Of a stretch of 64,000 nt of DNA, positions 26,288 through 37,389 are shown one piece after another. The DNA is from Mesostigma viride (lineage: Eukaryota > Streptophyta > Mesostigmatophyceae > Mesostigmatales > Mesostigmataceae), in assembly GCA_009746045.1 (NCBI GenBank), contig RPFO01000913.1:55001-119000 (forward strand), read 5' to 3'. Each line of letters begins with the position of its first letter. Within the stretch, counting starts at the first letter, position 1. The position numbers were made by a program, and so were the translations under genes. A model generated the notes under the pieces. The model was not told where the DNA came from. It ran no database searches and worked only from the letters and a program-made list of their open reading frames with translations.

Positions 26288-29200
26288 TTAATGCAACTGG
26301 TGTGTCTTCTTGTATGCTTCCAGTAAGCGGGCGCAACCCGCTAACTCAGTAGGGGTGCGCCAGGAGTCCTCCGACTCATGCTGCGCGAATCGCCATCGCA
26401 CACGGTATTGTCGCTGGGTCCCCCGACCTCGTTTGACATCTCGGTGTCCCACGATCGCAGCCACCTCATCCTCCTGTTCCCCTGTGTCCGGATTGAACTC
26501 CAACGGGGCCGGGGGGTTGACCCTACCCTGAATGGTGTTCTGGTGGTACAACTTGAGCTGGTCACGATGGAAACGGTTGGACGTGAGGTTCCATGACACC
26601 GGGACGTCCACCTGGAACATGACGTCATCAAACTTGGTGAGAACCTTGTAGGGGCCCAGGAACATGGGACGAAGCTTAGTCTTCAGCTCCTTCTCCACCT
26701 TGTGTGAGAATCGTCCGATCTGTGGGCCCTCCACCAGGACCCAATCGCCCACTTCAATGGACGGCGCCCGGTTATCCCGCTTGCCGGCCGTCCTCTCCAG
26801 ATACCGCTCGGTCGCGGCACGGTAGCCCTGGACTGCACTGTTATGAGCCTGGTGCATCCGCTGCAGCAAGCGATCAACCCCCTGGCGTGTGTCCAGCTTG
26901 ACCTGATCCTCTCCCCGTTCGGGGCTCATAAGCAGGTCGGGAGGCGTGAGAGGGTGCCTGCCAGAGTTGAGGAAAAAGGGGGTAAATCCGTGGGCGGCCT
27001 GGGGAGCATTGTTCAGGGAGAACTCCACCAAGCCCAGAAGCTCCTCCCAATTGCTGCCCACCGCGTCGGTGTAGTGTCGCATGGTCTCCTGCACTGTGCG
27101 GTTCAACCGCTCCACCAGATGTGACGACGAACTGTGGTATGCCGTGCCCAGCGACACCTTGGTGCCCAGCCGTTCGAAGAACTCCTGCCAGAATTTGGCC
27201 GTGAAGAGCTTGTCGCGGTCGGAGATGAACTGTCGGCTGAGCCCATGGAACCGGAACACGTGCGTCAGGTATATCTTGGCGCACTCCTCTGCAGTGAGGT
27301 CGGCCGGACACGGGGCCAGGTGACACATGCGCGTCAGGCGGTCCACGAACACCAGAACCATGCTGTTGCCGCTCTTCGCCTTCTTGAACGGGCCGATGAA
27401 GTCCATCATGATAGAATCCCAAGGACCCATCGGATCAGGTAACGTCTTGGGGACGGCTTGCGAGCCCGTGTTCCTGGACTTCATGATCTGGCACGAGGGG
27501 CACTGGCGCACATATGTCTCAATATACTCCTTCATCCCTGGCCAGTAGAAATGTTTGCGGGCCCGAGGATAGAGACGGTGGCTTCCTTGATGTCCGCCTA
27601 GAAGCGAATCGTGGAGCTCGTGAAGCAAGGCGGCTCTACAAAGCTCCGGGACATACAGCCGCCATTCCTCCGGCTGGATACTCACGAACAGGCGTCCATC
27701 CTGGAACTTGCAAGGGTAGGCACCCATCGCTGGGGATGCGCCCGGATGGCTTCAAGCGCCGCTTCCTCCGTGACCGTGAAACGACTGATCATCGTCTCCA
27801 GGTCCGACGTGACTGTGAACGCGTCCGCGGCCGGTTCTGGCTCCGCACCCGTCTGGTTGACGAATTCGGAGAAGACTGTGGGCGGGCCGATCGGCTGAAG
27901 CTGAAAAATTCCCTGGGGCGGCACCACATGGCTAAGGGGCATGCGCATATGCGATCCCTCCCCCTCCCCGGGGGTATCCACGTCCTCGTGGGCATCGTCT
28001 CCTCCAAGAGAGGTGACAAGTCATCACTGGTGGTGTGTCCCAGATGAAACAGGTGGCGGGCCCGGGGAGACCGTGGCTCCGCGCCGTAGGCGGTCCCCGG
28101 GGCGGCCACTGGTACGCAAGTGGTATGAAGCACATCCATGTCCTCGTAGAACCAATAGTCCGCCCGTCGCGAAAGGGCGTCTGGCACCACGTTGTCCGCG
28201 CCCTTGACGTATTGGATCTTGAATGGCGCAAACTGTGACAAGTACTCCATCCACCGCGCTTGGCGGGGCGTCAGGTTGGGCTGCACCAGGAGGTGGGTGA
28301 GCGGCCGGTGGTCGGTGTGGATCACCAGGCGGTGGGGGTCGAGATCCCCCTGCTCACTAATGGCCACCGAAAACTGGGCCCCCAGAAGATGATGACGCCA
28401 CGTGTGGCAGCTGTAGACTACTGCCAGAAGCTCCTGCTGATGCACTGGGTAATTCCGCTCCGCCGGAATCATTGTGCGTGAGATATACTCGATGGGCTGA
28501 AGACCCTTGCCTTGGTCCTGCAAGAGGACACCCCCGATGGCCACCTTGCTGGCGTCCGTAGCCACGACGAAAGGAAGGGCCGGGTCCGGCAGGATAAGGA
28601 CTGGTGCTGTGGTGAGGTGGCGCTTAAGCGCCTCAAAAGCCTGTTGGCACTGCTCAGCCCAGAGGAACGGGGTACCCTTCTTGAGAAGAGCGTTGATCGG
28701 AGCGGCGATGGTGGCAAACCGCGGGATGAACCGTCGGTAGTAAGATGCCAATCCCAGGAAGCTGCGCACCCCTTCACGTCCGTAGGGACAGGCCATTGCT
28801 GGACGGACTCGATCTTCTCTGGGTCGGTCGCGATGCCGTCTGCTGACAAGGTATGGCCCAGAAACGGCACGCAGCGGCCGGCGCGCACCTTGGCTTTCCG
28901 CGCCGAAAGGTGCTCATCCTCCATGATCTGCAGCACGGCGTCCACATCCTCTAGGTGCTCCTCGAACGTCTTGGAGTACACCAGGATGTCGTCCAGATAC
29001 GCCAGCGCGCACGTGCGCTTGTAGGTCCAGGGCGGGCGCGCCCCCTTCTGCGGGTCCGCCAGGTCCTGGGAGACCTGCGGCAAGTGGGCTGTGCCCATCA
29101 CCGGACGGAGGATATCATTCATCAGCATCTGGAAGGACGCCGGCGAATTGCACAGCCCCATTGCGCCACCCGAAACTGATAGTGACCGAAGGGCGTAGCG

Positions 29201-30243
29201 AACGCGGTCTTGTGGCAGTCTTCTGGCGCGATGCGCAGCTGCCAAAACCCGTCCGCACAGTCGATGACGGTGAAACACGTGGCCCCCTGGACACGGTTGA
29301 AGATGTCGTCGATCCGCGGTAGGGATACCGGGACTTGACGGTGATGGCGTTCAGCTTCCGGTAATCCGTCACCAGACGCCACTTGCCTCCTGGCTTGGGA
29401 ACGAGCAGCACGCCCGCTGAGAAGGGGCTGTTGCTGGGTTCAATGAGCCCCGCGTCGAGCAGTGAAATGAGGATCTTCTTGAGCTCCACCAGCTCGACTG
29501 GGCCCATGCGGTACATGGGAGACACGGTAGGACCGGAACCCTCCTGGAGCTGGACACGATGCAACACCGATCGATTGGGAGGGAACTGGGGGGTGCGATC
29601 CGCAAAAAGGGTAGTGCGCTTCTCCAGGACGGCATTGAACCGCGCCAGCTCATCCGGTGTGAATCCGGCACCAATCTCGTTAAGCAGAGCCTGAGTGCTA
29701 TCCAGGTCTATGCGATACATCGCGTACTCCTTGCCCTTCCGAAGCTGGCGCGCCAGCGTCTTGCTACTCATCAGGATCTGGGACGCTGGTCGAGGCCCGT
29801 CCGCCGAGCGCTCGTGTGTAATGTTATGGACCTCCGCGGCCTGTGCCCTATACTCGCTGTCAGGGCACCAGAATGAACCATCCGGAAACCAAACTACCCG
29901 CCGGCGCACACTGATGTCCACATCCTGCTTGTCCAGCCAGTCCACGCCAATGATGATGTCGGCAGCGCCCAGCGGCGCAATAGTCGCCACCAGGTCCACC
30001 GGCGTGCCCTGCAGCACACCCTTGATGTCTGCTAGGCCCGGCGATTGGTGTCGCCGACCGTCTGAGTAGGTGACATAGACTGCCGTGGTGTGAGGCCGGG
30101 GTACCAGGCCCAGCCGACGCACCAGGGCCTCGTTGATGAAGGACGTGGAGGCGCCGGTGTCGACCAGGAACTTCACGTCCATGATCGTTTTCTCCTTCAA
30201 ATACGGATCAAGGACGGTGGGAGGGACCAATAACCCTCCGCTG
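26288..30243 (-). pseudogene. pol: protease, reverse transcriptase, RNase H, integrase, chromodomain (frame-broken)
   Basis: Protease FLVDTGASTSFINE near 30170. RT starts SPFSAGVLLVPKPGGKWRLV and has the catalytic motif ALAYLDDILVYS near 29000. RNase H has VVATDASKVAIGG and HTDHRPLTHLL. Integrase (27727-26288, one intact 479-codon frame) has an HH-CC finger ending CPSC, catalytic D in MMDFIGPF, D in FISDRDKLF and E in LVERLNRTVQ. Its C-terminus resembles a chromodomain (YRVRW ... DSWRTPTEL). Frames change near 30227, 29323, 29157, 28770, 27970 and 27724, each consistent with loss of one base in a G/C run. The product would make and integrate cDNA. As sequenced it cannot be translated in one piece. 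Confidence 0.9.
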
Positions 30244-32329
30244 AAAAGAAACAGATGCCGCGAATCTCCTGAGATGCACGCGCCGCCGGTTGGGAGGGCG
30301 CGTCTGCGGCCACGTTATTAACGTCTACCTCTACTCTAGTTGACTCCGCGTCTGGGCTACCATCTGATTTTTCTATCCTATCCCCTACCCCGGGACCCAA
30401 GCCCATGGGCAGGGCTACTACTCCCGAGGAGCGGTGGGACGGGAGGCCGCCTCGCCCGACCACCCGCCCTCTTCCCCCCCTCCTCCTCTTCGTCAGCCCC
30501 CCCTCCTCATCGTCGTACTCGTAGCCAGCCACTGCCTGCGTTTGGCCTGAAGAGGAGGACTGTCGCCGCGCCTCCATCTCGTTGACCGCACGCAACACAC
30601 CCTTGGTAGAGCTGGTCGCGGGTGGTCGCGGCTGCTGGTACTGCGTCGGGGCCTGTCTGGCGTGCTGCAGGCGAGCCGCACGCTCACCCGCGTTGCGGGG
30701 TCGATCCCGAGGACCGGAGGAGTCGGGGCGGCTGCCGAAGGCCGGGCCGGAGAAACGAACACTGGGTGTCCCTCTCCTGTCCCACGACTGGCGTTCTTGC
30801 CCCGGAGCTTGGGGCAGTCGCGCTTGAGGTGCCCCACCTCGCTGCACATGAAACAGCGCGCCTTGCTAGCGTCGATCGCGTTGACGCCAGGATCAGTGTA
30901 GCCCTCGTCAGGGTCGTCGAGGTACTCGTCCTCCTCCTCGCCGGCGAAATCAGTGGAGTACATCTGGTTCACCCGTCGCGGGGGAGTAGGTCTGAAGAAA
31001 CGGCGCACTGATGGGGCACGCCCGCGAGCCACTACGTCGGCCACCTGTAGGAGATACCTCTGGATATTCAAGATGTCCCACTCTTCCCAAGGGACATCAG
31101 CATAGTGCTTGAATACCTCATCCTGCAGCTCAGGACAGAGTGCCTCGATGAACCTGCTCTTGTACTCGTACCAGGTCATGTCAGCCAGGTAGGCGGCGCT
31201 GGACTCGAACTTAGACAGAAACTCGCGATATGGGGTGGTCCCCTGGCGCAGCTTGCTGAAGGCCATCCGCTCGTGGAGTGTAGCATCTGGGGGCACCAGC
31301 TTGCGACGCACGCGGTCCATCAGTTCCGCCAAGGTTTGCGGGTATGACTGGGACGCGATGCTCTCACAGTTCAAGATGCTTATCACCGAGGGGTCCATAC
31401 AGGAGTTAATCACCAGATCAATCAGATCACTGGTGGCCAGCTGCCAGTTGTGATGATTGCGCCAGATGGTATACTGTCGTCGCCACATGCGTCCCCATTC
31501 CTCTACCTCGCGCGGTTTCATGTCCGCGTGCAGCTTGGGTACATTCTTGAAATTGGGCATCGGTGGGGCCTTTACTGCGGCGGTGACAGGCCCACCGACG
31601 TCTACGTGGGGGATATCGCCGAAGTCGGGGGGCTGCGACCGGGGGAGAGGGCTGGATCTGGGCGGCGTACCATGAGTCCGCCGCACCTGGACGGACGAGG
31701 GGTGTTCGTATCCCGGGTCATCCAAGGCCACCCTGCTGAAACTGAAGTTGCCAGCAGGCGCAGGCGAGGGGACCGCGCTTTGGTCAAGCACCCGTGGACG
31801 CTGCGGTTGAGAAGCCGGGCGCTGGACTGGCGTGTGAGTCTCCTCGTCTCTGGTGGTGACACTGCTCCTGGTCTCCCCTGGGCTGGTCCGAGGTCTATGA
31901 GTACCAACAGGCGGGCCCTGCGTGACAGTTCCCTCGTCCGTCTCGTTAGTCCTTCCAGGTCATCGAACTCGCCATCTGCCCCTGGGGCCTCCCCTTCCTC
32001 GTCCGAATACCATAACGCCGTGGGTAACAGGGACGTGCTGCCGAAGGACACCCTGCGTCTGCCCCGGTGGGGGGACCCGGTGGAGGTCCCTGGGGCCGCC
32101 CCCGACCTGCCCAAGGATGCGTTGGCCGCCCGGTGACTGGCTGCTGCTGGCGGTAGTGCAGGGTATCTCCATTCTCGTCTCCCGCTGCTCTGGATCCGGT
32201 GGTAGCCATTGTGGTCTCGTCTGGGGTTGTTGCTGCTGCGTCCGGGGTTGCTGCTGTTGCCATTGCTGCTGTGGTGACCGTTGCTGCTGCTGATGCTGCT
32301 GCTGCTGTTGCTGCTGCTGCGGTTGCTGC

Positions 32330-32361
<32 letters not shown>

Positions 32362-32718
32362 TTGCTGCTGCTGCTGTTGCTGCTGCTGCTGTTGCTGCTG
32401 CTGCCGTTGCTGCTGCTGCGAGTACTCTTGGAGTCTCTCTCGGTCGTTCCTGTCATCTCCCTGCCTGGGTAAGGCGTCTATATTGTCCCCATCCGCTGGG
32501 AACCTAGGGTTCTGATCTCTGGATCGTGGGGAGCCTTCCGCAGGTCTCTCCATGACCTCACCTGTATCTGTCCCTGCTTGGACGTGCAGTGGTACCTCTA
32601 TACCCTCTGTACCGTGCTCGTGGTTGTCTACCGGTTCTATCTCTGTATTCTCTAGATCTCGTTCTCTAATCTCTTCCTCTGTATCTCTGGCGTTCCTTGT
32701 TTGGGACCGTGTGGGCAT
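30244..32718 (-). pseudogene. gag polyprotein with poly-Gln tract and CCHC zinc knuckle
   Basis: Starts at ATG 32718 (MPTRSQTRNARDTEEEI). The N-terminal 250 codons carry a long glutamine tract (32280-32430). An in-frame TGA at 31962-31960 interrupts the frame, which then continues to the nucleocapsid. The capsid-like part contains WRRQYTIWRNHHNWQLAT. The nucleocapsid has one knuckle CFMCSEVGHLKRDC (CX2CX4HX4C) near 30860. After the knuckle the frame shifts at about 30782 (GGG run) and stays open to about 30244, where it meets pol. Gag would assemble particles and bind RNA. The stop and shift make this copy defective as written. Confidence 0.85.
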
Positions 32719-32850
32719 GGTGCTCGTACCGGTACCTTACACTGCAGGCAACACCTCCCCAGGAAGGAAGAGAGAGAAAGAGAGAGAGCAACCACGTGCT
32801 ATAGAGCTATAACTATAGAACCTAATACTACTCCCTAGTACTGGTCTCCT

Positions 32851-33189
32851 CTACTGCTTGCTAGGGCCAATGGTCAGCTGAGAGAAAGTCACTGTAACTG
32901 CTGTCCCCTCCCCCTGACTGCTGAGTGTGGGTGGCTTGGAGCATTCACGTGTGGTGTGCATCCCCTCAGGCAATGGCATGTGTTCCCTAACAAACCTATC
33001 TGCATCTGTAATGTTATCAAACCCTTTCCACTTAGCACTAGAGCCTTGGGACAATATCTTATCTTTAATATGCTCCTCACAAGTCTTCCAGCTGTAGAAT
33101 ATAGCAGGCCTACCCTTATCCCCGTCGTGAGCTACTGCGTAGTAAGGAAATCCAGACTGTCCACCCTTGTTTATTTTACGTCGTGGCAT
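32851..33189 (-). CDS. Small protein with RNase H1 N-terminal (hybrid-binding, viroplasmin-type) domain
   Basis: Intact 112-codon ORF with ATG at 33189, between the 5' LTR and gag. Residues about 15-70 match the pattern of the RNase H1 N-terminal RNA:DNA-hybrid-binding domain: YYAVAHDGDKGRPAIF, then SWKTCEEHI, then KWKGFDNITDADRFV. The order is the Tyr-Tyr-Ala-Val start, Gly, Ile/Phe-x-Ser-Trp-x-x-Cys, Lys-Gly-Phe and Asp-Ala-x-x-Phe-Val. The same fold is found in caulimovirus inclusion proteins. No RNase H catalytic domain is attached. It may bind the RNA:DNA hybrid made during reverse transcription, an inference. It is physically separate from the RNase H domain of pol. Confidence 0.72.
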   Translation of the reverse strand: MPRRKINKGGQSGFPYYAVAHDGDKGRPAIFYSWKTCEEHIKDKILSQGSSAKWKGFDNITDADRFVREHMPLPEGMHTTRECSKPPTLSSQGEGTAVTVTFSQLTIGPSKQ

Positions 33190-33599
33190 GTTACATCATA
33201 GTCTGGCAGCGGCTTGCAAGCAAGAGAGAAAGGGGAAACCCAGGCTACCTCTAATGCAGTGACCTTAAACAAACGAGGAGAGAGCACGGAGTATATCACA
33301 GCACACGCCCGAGCCTTCCGCAGGAACGGGCTATACGCACACACGGAGGTAAACACCGTCAACACAGTCGGCAACAGCCAGACGGTATCCACCCCCACGA
33401 CCCCTTGCAGGTCAAACAACGAATGTCCGTCTCCGCGACGTCCATGGGCACCAACAACATTTACAACCTATAGAGGCACAACATATAACATAAACCCCCT
33501 GCGCGCGCGTTCCCGGATAGAGAGCAAGCTCGCCAGCTAGCCTTCAGCAGGCATAGCTTTGTAAAGAAAGAATTCTAACTAGGGGACGTACCATCTTCG

Positions 33600-33932
33600 A
33601 TGACGTTAATCCCTCCTGAACTGGCCGCCACCCGGTGTCGTTGAAGGCAAGCCCTGGCCGCCACTAGGTGTCGTTGAAAACAGGAGGCTGAACGCTATCG
33701 TTGACAGCACCTCACCACAGGACTATTGCTAGCCCCGCCGAGTATCCCAGACTGGCCGCTTGCTGCTAGGTCGTCGTTGAATCCCTTTACGGGCTGGCCG
33801 CCGGCCTGACAGCAATCGTTGAATTCCGGAACCTCTACCTACGCCAAGCTTCGTCTTGGTATCCTAATTGGCTCACTAACCCTCTCCGCGAGAGTTAGCT
33901 AACCTTTCCAGCACATTTCCTCCGATAACCAG
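33600..33932 (-). other. Leader region with degenerate GGCCGCC...TCGTTGAA repeats and primer-binding-like site
   Basis: Several imperfect copies of GGCCGCCACTAGGTGTCGTT spaced by tens of bases lie at about 33617-33830. Directly inside the 5' LTR, after one base, the minus strand reads TGGTTATCGGAGG (33931 leftward), the position and TGG start of a tRNA primer-binding site. I could not match it to a particular tRNA. Confidence 0.5.
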
Positions 33933-34518
33933 TGTTACGTCCCTGCCCAGACTCACCTAGCCTGAGCTACGTAGCAAAAGACCCTTCTTGCCGGAATTAG
34001 GAATAATTCAAGATAGCCTAAAGTAGGTTGCGCTTCACGACGTGAGTCGTGAGATATCTGGCATCACGGCTTAATGCCAAGCTAATTAGTTCACACTTAT
34101 AATGGCTAGCAATACCAATTACAAATGGATAATGCCCCGGGCTCAATGTGTAGGCGTATTCGCACTTATCATTCATTAAACCAAGAGGACGAGACTCTCG
34201 TCCTTGGACCAATTTAACCTAGGTTGGTTGCGGCGCAGATACACGCCAATTTCCTTAGAACAATCCGAGTCACTCATTCCACGTAGGATCCGGGCCGACA
34301 TCGACCCTCAACTATAGGATCCACGCCTAGAACCACTGACAGACTCAGAACCGGCGCGGCGCCACAGCGCCGGCCCCTAAAAGGACAACCTAGGACCAAA
34401 ATAACTAGTCCAATTCCCACAATATAGCCAAGGTCCGTAAAACCCAAGTTCAATAGACCAAACAGCCTTAGTAATTTATTCCATTGTTACGTCCGGCCAA
34501 AAGGGCAGGGACGTAACA
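33933..34518 (-). repeat. 5' LTR of the chromovirus (586 bp)
   Basis: Near-identical to the 3' LTR (one substitution and one 2-bp indel, in the ACAATATAGCC region). It should contain the element's promoter, which I cannot locate by motif. Confidence 0.95.
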
Positions 34519-34523
34519 CTAAG

Positions 34524-35240
34524 CCCCCGTCTGTGCTAGCACGTTTCCGACTCGTTCACGAAGATGGGGTTGAAGATGGAGGTATATAAACTGGTGGTGT
34601 GTCACGTTACAGAGTTCTTTGTTTTAACCATGCATGGCACTCTTACAAAACGATTCATCTAGTACCGTAGTGTTTAAGCCGCTAGCAGTCTTTGATGGAA
34701 GTCTGCAAACAGTTTGATCTAAGAGCAAGGCCGTGCGTGGCTTATACAATCCGCGGTCATGAGGACCAGTGAGGTTATCAAGTAAGTGAGCCTAGATGTG
34801 ATGGGCAGTCTCCCCCTTATTGTTTATTAAAAATTGAGCCACCCTTCACATTTAGCTTATATACTGAGTTAGCAATCATGCTGCGTTTGGTCGATATTTT
34901 ACATTCCATGTGCATGTATGATCTTGCATGCTATTCCCACCGTCCATCACACACCTCATATGTTCATGTACTGTAATCACTGACAATTAGATCACATCCA
35001 ATCACCCCCCCCCCGACGTATAAGGAAACTAAAAAGTACACAACATGCAAGGACATTATACAAGTACTTAGTTGCAGGCATAGTTGTCTCACTTCAAGTA
35101 TATGCTTGAAAACTGTAAGTAAGTACTTGCGTGTCATCCGCATGGGCATGCCACGTGGAGCACTATGCTAATCTCATTAGAAAATAATTACACGAAAGTT
35201 ACAGATATCGTCTGCATCATGCCCCAACCATACAGTCACT
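34524..35240. other. No gene seen
   Basis: Flank of the chromovirus. Contains a short homopolymer and, near 35080, GCATAGTTGTCTCACTT, a piece of an interspersed block found elsewhere in the window. Nothing coding is recognised. Confidence 0.4.
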
Positions 35241-35249
35241 AAATTAAAT

Positions 35250-36760
35250 TAAATTATAACATGCCTCCGTTGGGAGATCATGTAGCACGTATTCCTTGAT
35301 GGGTGGTGGAGTGGAGAGAGCCGCGTAATTGGACTATCCGATCGCTAATCTATCTAGTCTAGAAAAATCCTAACTACCCTACTCATCAAAACGCCTCCTC
35401 CTCTTTGGGGGAGGTGGCTTGCCCACAGGGTCGGGCGTGTGAGCCTTGACAATCTTCTGCCACCGCGTCTTGCATGTTCTGCATGGCAGTCCAAAGAAGG
35501 GAGAGAGAGTGGATGCCGTATTGAAACTGGGCTGGGACCAGTAGGTCATCCAACAACATCTGGACGTAGTTCGTGACATGTTTCCCTTCCCTTTTGGGAA
35601 TGCCCTTGGGGCGCGCCAGGCCAGGTCAGAATGTGCCGCCCTGGCTGGCCAAGCCGCTGGGGGCCTGCCAGACCAAGGGCGGTGTCGACCTGGCTGGTGC
35701 GAGCAAGGTGTCCTACAAATGCTATCCTACGCTGTCTAATCTCGTCCGAAATACGAGGCATGCCCTGATACAAAGACTCTAATGACGGGCGCTTGGAAAA
35801 CCCTGTACGTTCAGGACCTGTCTCCCAGAGGACCGTGTCAAAGGCCTTGATTAATTAATTAATTAATTAGTTAATAGACACGTGACTGCGTCACGTGAGC
35901 ATAAGTCCTCAGTGGGAGGGGAACATGGGATGGAATGGATGGTATAAGCTATCTAGGTCCTAGTTACAGGGGTGTGGGCACCGCGGCCCGAATCGCTATG
36001 AATGCCATACTTGGTCACACGCGGAGCCCCCACAGGCTTGGGGGAGGTCTCCTTCATCACTACTTGCCATCTATCTTTGCGCACCATCTGCCTCCATATA
36101 ATTACAGACAAACCAGGAGGCTGCCCGGGGGTGAGCCCGTCACGTCTAGTGTAGCACATGTCCATGCCGAGTCTATCACGAAAAGTCCACGGGTGGCGCG
36201 GCCCTGCCGCGCGCGGCCGGGGGCACGCCAGGTGAGGACATATCGCCCAGGCTGGGCGGGCTTGGTGCCAGCTAGTCTATCTGAGGTATCTACCTGATCT
36301 GTGCGGGCCAGGTGCCCGGCTAGGCCCAGGCTCCTGTGCCTAATAAACGTGGGAAACATAGGGCAAATCAGCGTACAAATCCTCATTACTAATGTGCAAA
36401 CCAAAGGGGATGTTAAGGGCCTTGCGCAGCATCTTGGTGACGGCGCCGTCGAGTCGTTGCTCCAGCTCCTGCGTCAGTGTCCACGTCTCGGCGCCGTAGG
36501 TCAGGATCGTCAGAATGACGACCTTGAAGAGGTCACGCTTGACGATCCGGGGTAGGTAAGGCCTTGATATAGTCAACAAAAATGAAGACCAGCGGCAAAC
36601 TGTCAGGGGGAAGGCGATGCACCTCCTCCATCAACTGAACCGGCGCGCGACAAACACAGCCATGACAGTGTTACGACCACGACGGAAACCCATCTGAGAC
36701 TCACCCAGGTGTGGGTCCAGCGCGGCGCGGAGCCTGTGCAGCATCATGCGCATGTAGACT
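35250..36760 (-). pseudogene. LINE ORF2, C-terminal half of reverse transcriptase and 3' end, decayed
   Basis: From right to left: RT remnants LGESQMGFRRGRNTVMAVF and LPLVFIFVDYIKA (about 36760-36590), then YGAETWTLT, LDGAVTKMLRKAL and NEDLYADLP (36579-36340). Next comes a block with RHRSLGLAGHLARTDQVDT (about 36330-36100) and a second divergent copy RQRRIAFVGHLARTSQVDT (35773-35546). The lysine-rich C-terminus follows and finally the family 3' box near 35262-35300. The presence of two copies of the AGH-type block means a rearrangement or two elements joined. (TTAA)n at about 35846-35873 supports a second insertion boundary. Not functional. Confidence 0.75.
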
Positions 36761-37389
36761 ATTAACAGTCACTAGAGGGGGATAGAATTCTCATCTGAGC
36801 TGTCCTCTACTGTAATGGCAGACGAGGCGGTAGTGTAGCGGCTATTAGTTAATTAATTCAAAAGAACATAACTCTGTTGGGAGTACATGTAGCTCATATC
36901 CCTGAGAAGGGGCATATGGCTTGTAATACATTCGGGGCTACTTCCTGGAAGGGTATAGGGTGTAAACTACACAAGCTCTAGCTGGGTGCACGAAGTGCAC
37001 CTGTGCACACCACTATATGTGTTCCAGCAGCTAGGGTGCGGGTGAGGGTAGCGGCTATCCTCAGGGGCAATAACCTCCATGTGCACCTGCGGACTTCTAC
37101 TATACCCTGCATGGATTCTATATAGCAATGGGCCGCCGCGCCTGTGGGGAGAAACAGGAGCGCGCCCCTCAGGACTTCAGGTGCTTATCGCAGACGGCAG
37201 CCGTACTAAGCCCATATATCCTTGTCTATCATGCGGACGCGGAGGAGCACAGATTATAATCCCAGAAGCCCTGCATGCATCCTCAAGCAATTGTGTCACT
37301 GTATAGCTACTAAGCTAGGTCATCCTTCGCACTACTACTAGTAGTGATACGCTACTGGTCATCCTTCGCACTTGGTATACTGAAAGGCT
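36761..37389. other. LINE 3' box remnant; otherwise no gene seen
   Basis: (TTAA)n at about 36845, then CATAACTCTGTTGGGAG and ATCCCTGAGAAGGGGCATAT (36860-36925), the same box as 780-840. From 36930 to 37389 nothing is recognised beyond a few short direct repeats such as CATCCTTCGCACT. Confidence 0.5.
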
